Below are positions 61,367 through 64,000 of a stretch of 64,000 bases of DNA, piece after piece. A model generated the notes under the pieces. The model saw nothing but the letters and a program-made list of their open reading frames with translations. It had not been told where the DNA came from and ran no database searches. The stretch is from Kocuria tytonis (GTDB lineage: Bacteria; Actinomycetota; Actinomycetes; Actinomycetales; Micrococcaceae). The position numbers and the translations under genes were made by a program. Each line of letters begins with the position of its first letter. Position 1 is the first letter of the stretch. The stretch lies in assembly GCF_003226895.2 (NCBI RefSeq), contig NZ_PNJG02000001.1, positions 1-64,000 of the forward strand. Direction: 5' to 3'.

Positions 61367-62605
61367 ATGGGCGGTCCGAGCCCTCGACAGCTGGCGGAAT
61401 ACCGCGGTTGCGCCATCCTGCACGTGGACATGGACATGTTCTACGTGGGGGTGGAGCTGCTGAACGCCCCCCAGCACCGGGGTCGGCCCGTGATCGTGGC
61501 GGGGTCCGGGCCGCGCTCCGTGGTGCTGTCCGCCTCCTACGAGGCCCGGCGGTTCGGCGTGCACTCGGCCATGCCGGTCTCCCAGGCCCGGGCGCGGTGC
61601 CCCTCCGCCGTGCTGCTCGAACCGCACCGCGAGGCCTACTCCCACTACTCGCGGATCGTCATGGACATCTTCCGCTCGGTGACGGACCGCGTGGAGCAGC
61701 TGAGCGTGGACGAGGCGTTCCTGGACGTCTCGGGGGCCATCCGACGCTGCGGCCCCCCGGTGGAGATCGCGCGCGGCCTGCGCCGGACCATCCAGGAGCG
61801 CACCGGTCTCACTGCGTCGGTGGGCATCGCGGAGAACAAGACGGTGGCCAAGATCGCCTCCGCCCACTGCAAGCCGGACGGGCTGCTCGTCGTCGCTCCC
61901 GAGCACACCCGCGCCTTCCTCGCCCGGCTGCCGGTGGACCGGCTGTGGGGCGTGGGCAGGCGGACCTCCGAGCTGCTGCGCTCGGCGGGACTGACCACCG
62001 TGGGGGACATCGCGCAGACACCGCTGCCCCGGCTGCACGCGCTCGTGGGGACCGCCTCGGGCACCCACCTGAAGCAGCTGGCCCTCGGTCACGACCCGCG
62101 GCCGGTGACGCCCGTGCGCGAGGAGAAGAGCCTGGGCGCCGAGCGGACGTTCCAGACGGACGTTGCGGACACCGCGCACCTCAAACGCGTGCTGCTGGGC
62201 CTGTGCCACGACAGCGCGGCCCGGCTCAGGCGCCACGGGCTGCGGGCGGGCCGCGTGGGTCTCAAGCTGCGGTACGCGGACTTCACCACGATCACCCGGT
62301 CCAGGACCCTCGGACACCCCGTGACCTCGGCGCACGACCTCTACTCCGAGGCCGCGGGACTGCTGGACGCGCTGGGGCCGCGCCCGCAGCCCGTTCGGCT
62401 CGTCGGCGTGCGGGCCGAGAAGCTGCTCGGGGCGGAGCACGCCCTGCAGCTGAGCCTCGACGGCCGCGAGGCCGAGTGGGGTGCCGCGGAGGAAGCCATG
62501 GACCGCGTGCACCACCGCTTCGGTCCCGGGATCGTGCGCCCGGCGAAACTGCTGGACCCTACGGTGCCAAACCGCCCCGCACGGGATATTCTGGACGGTA
62601 CGTGA
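61367..62605 (+). CDS. dinB: DNA polymerase IV
   Basis: A 412-residue Y-family translesion polymerase. Catalytic motifs are ILHVDMDMFYVGVELLNAP and QLSVDEAFLDVSGAIRR; GIAENKTVAKIASAHCKPDG is canonical, and the little-finger domain begins near REEKSLGAERTF. The C-terminal HALQLSLDGRE contains a likely beta-clamp-binding motif (QLSLD). ATG 61367 has GGGGAGGGG upstream. No SOS box is obvious immediately upstream. It is a single gene; the DUF3040 gene follows, with its own -10 box inside the end of dinB. Confidence 0.93.
   Translation: MGGPSPRQLAEYRGCAILHVDMDMFYVGVELLNAPQHRGRPVIVAGSGPRSVVLSASYEARRFGVHSAMPVSQARARCPSAVLLEPHREAYSHYSRIVMDIFRSVTDRVEQLSVDEAFLDVSGAIRRCGPPVEIARGLRRTIQERTGLTASVGIAENKTVAKIASAHCKPDGLLVVAPEHTRAFLARLPVDRLWGVGRRTSELLRSAGLTTVGDIAQTPLPRLHALVGTASGTHLKQLALGHDPRPVTPVREEKSLGAERTFQTDVADTAHLKRVLLGLCHDSAARLRRHGLRAGRVGLKLRYADFTTITRSRTLGHPVTSAHDLYSEAAGLLDALGPRPQPVRLVGVRAEKLLGAEHALQLSLDGREAEWGAAEEAMDRVHHRFGPGIVRPAKLLDPTVPNRPARDILDGT
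62587..62592 (+). promoter_or_regulatory. -10 box of the DUF3040 gene
   Basis: TATTCT lies inside the last codons of dinB, 64 bases before the GTG at 62657. No clear -35 is visible. Confidence 0.4.
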
Positions 62606-62656
62606 GGGACGGCCCCGGGCCACAGCCTCGCTCTTCTCAACACCACAGGAGGAATC

Positions 62657-63049
62657 GTGCCGCTTTCCGAGCACGAACAGCAGCTTCTCGCGCAGCTCGA
62701 GAAGCAGCTGCACGAAGAGGATCCCCGCTTCGCATCCAGCATGCACACCGAGACGGTGCGGACCCGAGGGTCCATGCGCAACCTCGTGCTGGGAGTGGTG
62801 CTCGCCGTGGTCGGCCTCGGCGTGCTGCTGGCGGGAGTCGCCACGCACCTCATCGTGGTGGGGGTCCTGGGATTCGTGATCATGGCCGCCGGCACGTACG
62901 TGGCCACCATCCGGAGCAGGACCGTACCGGGCCCGGTGGACTCCGAGCCCGGTGCACGGCCCCGCACGCCCTCGGGCGCCAGGAAGTCCTCCACTTTCCT
63001 CCAGAACCTCGAGGAGAAGTGGGACAGGCGCAACCAGGGCGGGCACTGA
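62657..63049 (+). CDS. DUF3040 membrane protein
   Basis: A 130-residue protein with the DUF3040 start MPLSEHEQQLLAQLEKQLHE then EDPRFASSM, two hydrophobic helices (residues about 42-60 and 64-85) and a charged tail. Such proteins lie next to the mraZ cell-division cluster in many actinobacteria; their role is not known. GTG 62657 has a perfect AGGAGG 5 bases upstream. A strong terminator follows, so it is not cotranscribed with mraZ. Confidence 0.9.
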   Translation: MPLSEHEQQLLAQLEKQLHEEDPRFASSMHTETVRTRGSMRNLVLGVVLAVVGLGVLLAGVATHLIVVGVLGFVIMAAGTYVATIRSRTVPGPVDSEPGARPRTPSGARKSSTFLQNLEEKWDRRNQGGH

Positions 63050-63097
63050 CCGGCCACACCGCCACCCCGTTCCCACCCCGCTCGGCTCCCCAACCAC

Positions 63098-63126
63098 GAA
63101 CTCCCCGGCGCACCGCCGGGGAGTTC
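63098..63126 (+). terminator. terminator before the mraZ cluster
   Basis: GAACTCCCCGGCG (63098-63110) pairs perfectly with CGCCGGGGAGTTC (63114-63126) over a 3-base loop, then TTCG. It lies 48 bases after the DUF3040 stop. Confidence 0.85.
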
Positions 63127-63240
63127 TTCGTGTTCCAGGGCCCTCGGCAGGCGCGGCCGTTGCGCGACGCGTGCGTCCGCCGCGGCTGTGCCGTCCGGCC
63201 TGGCGGCCCACGGCACACCGCGGCGCGGTGTGCATGTGCA

Positions 63241-63272
63241 TTGACCGGGGAGTGGAGTGGAGTAAAGTGGAG
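63241..63272 (+). promoter_or_regulatory. mraZ promoter with overlapping MraZ-type TGGAG repeats
   Basis: TTGACC (63241-63246), a 16-base spacer and TAAAGT (63263-63268) form a good promoter. Over it lie four 5-base units: TGGAG (63253), TGGAG (63258), TAAAG (63263) and TGGAG (63268). The two outer TGGAG copies at 10-base spacing match the known MraZ box layout of TGGGN-like repeats with 5-base spacers, so MraZ probably represses its own cluster here. Confidence 0.7.
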
Positions 63273-63322
63273 CGCGGTAGAGGAGCGCGGGTTGGGCTGA
63301 CCCCGAATCAAGGGCGGTGACG

Positions 63323-63754
63323 ATGTTTCTCGGAACATACGAACCGCGTCTCGATGACAAGGCGAGGCTGATCCTTCCGGCCAAGTTCCGGGCGGAACTG
63401 GCGGACGGACTCGTGGTGACGCGCGGACAGGAACGATGCCTGTACGTGTTCAGCGCCGAGGAGTTCGCCAGGGTCCACGAGCAGATGCGAGCGGCGCCGC
63501 TGTCGTCCAAGCAGGCCAGGGACTACATCCGCGTTTTTCTCTCCGGGGCCTCGGACGAGACCCCGGACAAGCAAGGACGCATCACCATTCCCGCGTCCCT
63601 GCGTTCCTACGCGGGACTGGACAGGGAACTGGCGGTGATCGGGGCGGGCAGCCGCGCCGAGATCTGGGATGCGGCCGCGTGGAAGCAGTACCTGGCGGAG
63701 CAGGAAGCGGCCTTCTCCGAGACGGAGGACGAGGTCATCCCCGGACTCTTCTAG
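63323..63754 (+). CDS. mraZ: transcriptional regulator MraZ
   Basis: A 143-residue AbrB-like regulator, first gene of the division and cell-wall (dcw) cluster. Two SpoVT-AbrB halves are present: [20 protein letters not shown] and [20 protein letters not shown], each with the D-x-K/Q-(G/A)-R motif; the first half has Ala where Gly is usual. MraZ binds direct repeats upstream of its own gene. ATG 63323 gives the family's MFLGTY start; GTG 63317 is an alternative, two codons earlier. rsmH follows after 226 bases that include an RNA hairpin. Confidence 0.95.
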   Translation: MFLGTYEPRLDDKARLILPAKFRAELADGLVVTRGQERCLYVFSAEEFARVHEQMRAAPLSSKQARDYIRVFLSGASDETPDKQGRITIPASLRSYAGLDRELAVIGAGSRAEIWDAAAWKQYLAEQEAAFSETEDEVIPGLF

Positions 63755-63809
63755 GACCGGATCCCGGCGGAGTCCCGGCCATGAGATCTCCAGCCGCCCA
63801 CGTCACCGT

Positions 63810-63835
63810 CCTGACTCGACTTCCCCCGAGTCAGG
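63810..63835 (+). ncRNA. mraW RNA motif hairpin in the rsmH leader
   Basis: CCTGACTCG (63810-63818) pairs perfectly with CGAGTCAGG (63827-63835) around the loop ACTTCCCC. To my knowledge the actinobacterial mraW motif is a hairpin with a conserved CUUCCCC loop found before mraW/rsmH, which is exactly the place and loop here. It is probably cis-regulatory; its ligand or protein partner is unknown. Confidence 0.75.
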
Positions 63836-63980
63836 CCGGATTCGAGGGGCGAGCGGCGGATGGGGATCTGGTGTCCGTGACGCCCGGGGTGAGTCCGCGG
63901 GGCACCCCGTCCCACGGGAGGGCCCCCGGCCCGTCCACCTCCGCACGAGTACCACCCGCAACAGACCAGGAGCCCGGCAT

Positions 63981-64000
63981 ATGGAAGACGCGCCCGCCGA
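63981..64000 (+). CDS. rsmH: start of rsmH (16S rRNA methyltransferase), cut by the window end
   Basis: Only six codons plus two bases are present (MEDAPA). ATG 63981 has CCAGGAG ending 9 bases upstream. The assignment rests on the fixed mraZ-rsmH order and on the mraW-type leader hairpin, not on protein similarity. Confidence 0.55.

Overview
The window comes from a high-GC actinobacterium. A mycothione reductase, a PknL-type kinase with PASTA repeats, GarA/OdhI, a FtsR-type MerR regulator, type II DAHP synthase, ScpAB with an adjoining ParA, and gene orders close to those of Mycobacterium and Corynebacterium all support this. The protein flavour (short operons, many GTG/TTG starts, no mycolic-acid genes) suggests a member of the Micrococcales, possibly Kocuria-like; that last step is inference. 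I see no insertion sequence, prophage, CRISPR array or rearrangement: this is ordinary core chromosome.

Layout. The left end (1-376) is the tail of an rRNA operon: spacer, 5S rRNA and terminator. After a gene-free stretch and a reverse-strand symporter comes a long forward block, 2.3-13.0 kb: an RG-rich TPR protein, HAD phosphatase, a small unknown protein, TlyA, NAD kinase, RecN, CTP synthase, a NUDIX hydrolase and XerD. At 14.2-20.7 kb is a complete methylcitrate (propionate) module: gntR-prpD-prpB-prpC on the reverse strand, divergent from prpE, with two identical TGTATACA palindromes in the shared control region. A C4-dicarboxylate carrier and a GtrB-like glycosyltransferase/membrane-protein pair follow. 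The block at 25.1-32.2 kb is parA-scpA-scpB-rluB-tyrA-cmk-der, with overlapping stop and start codons from rluB to der, then a tRNA-Pro.

From 32.6 to 41.2 kb lie mixed genes: a lipoprotein, an esterase-like protein, a C-S lyase, a Na+/H+ antiporter, a COG0523 GTPase and the TrkA/TrkH potassium system. At 41.4-44.3 kb is the gcvH-garA-ftsR-nuclease-merR cluster, then an orphan ParA and pyruvate carboxylase. 49.0-54.9 kb carries mycothione reductase, acyl-CoA synthetase, a membrane protein with an esterase, and an acyltransferase. 54.9-61.2 kb matches the mycobacterial aroG-pknL-Rv2175c-idsA neighbourhood, here with a LysM lytic transglycosylase beside the kinase. The right end (61.4-64.0 kb) holds DNA polymerase IV, a DUF3040 protein and the start of the division/cell-wall cluster: mraZ, an mraW-type RNA hairpin and the first codons of rsmH.

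Control signals. Many promoters have a TAnnnT-like -10 box only 5-8 bases before an ATG or GTG, suggesting leaderless mRNAs. Terminators are mostly long perfect hairpins without a U tract. The most informative control regions are the gntR/prpE intergenic region and the mraZ promoter, where TGGAG repeats overlap the -10.
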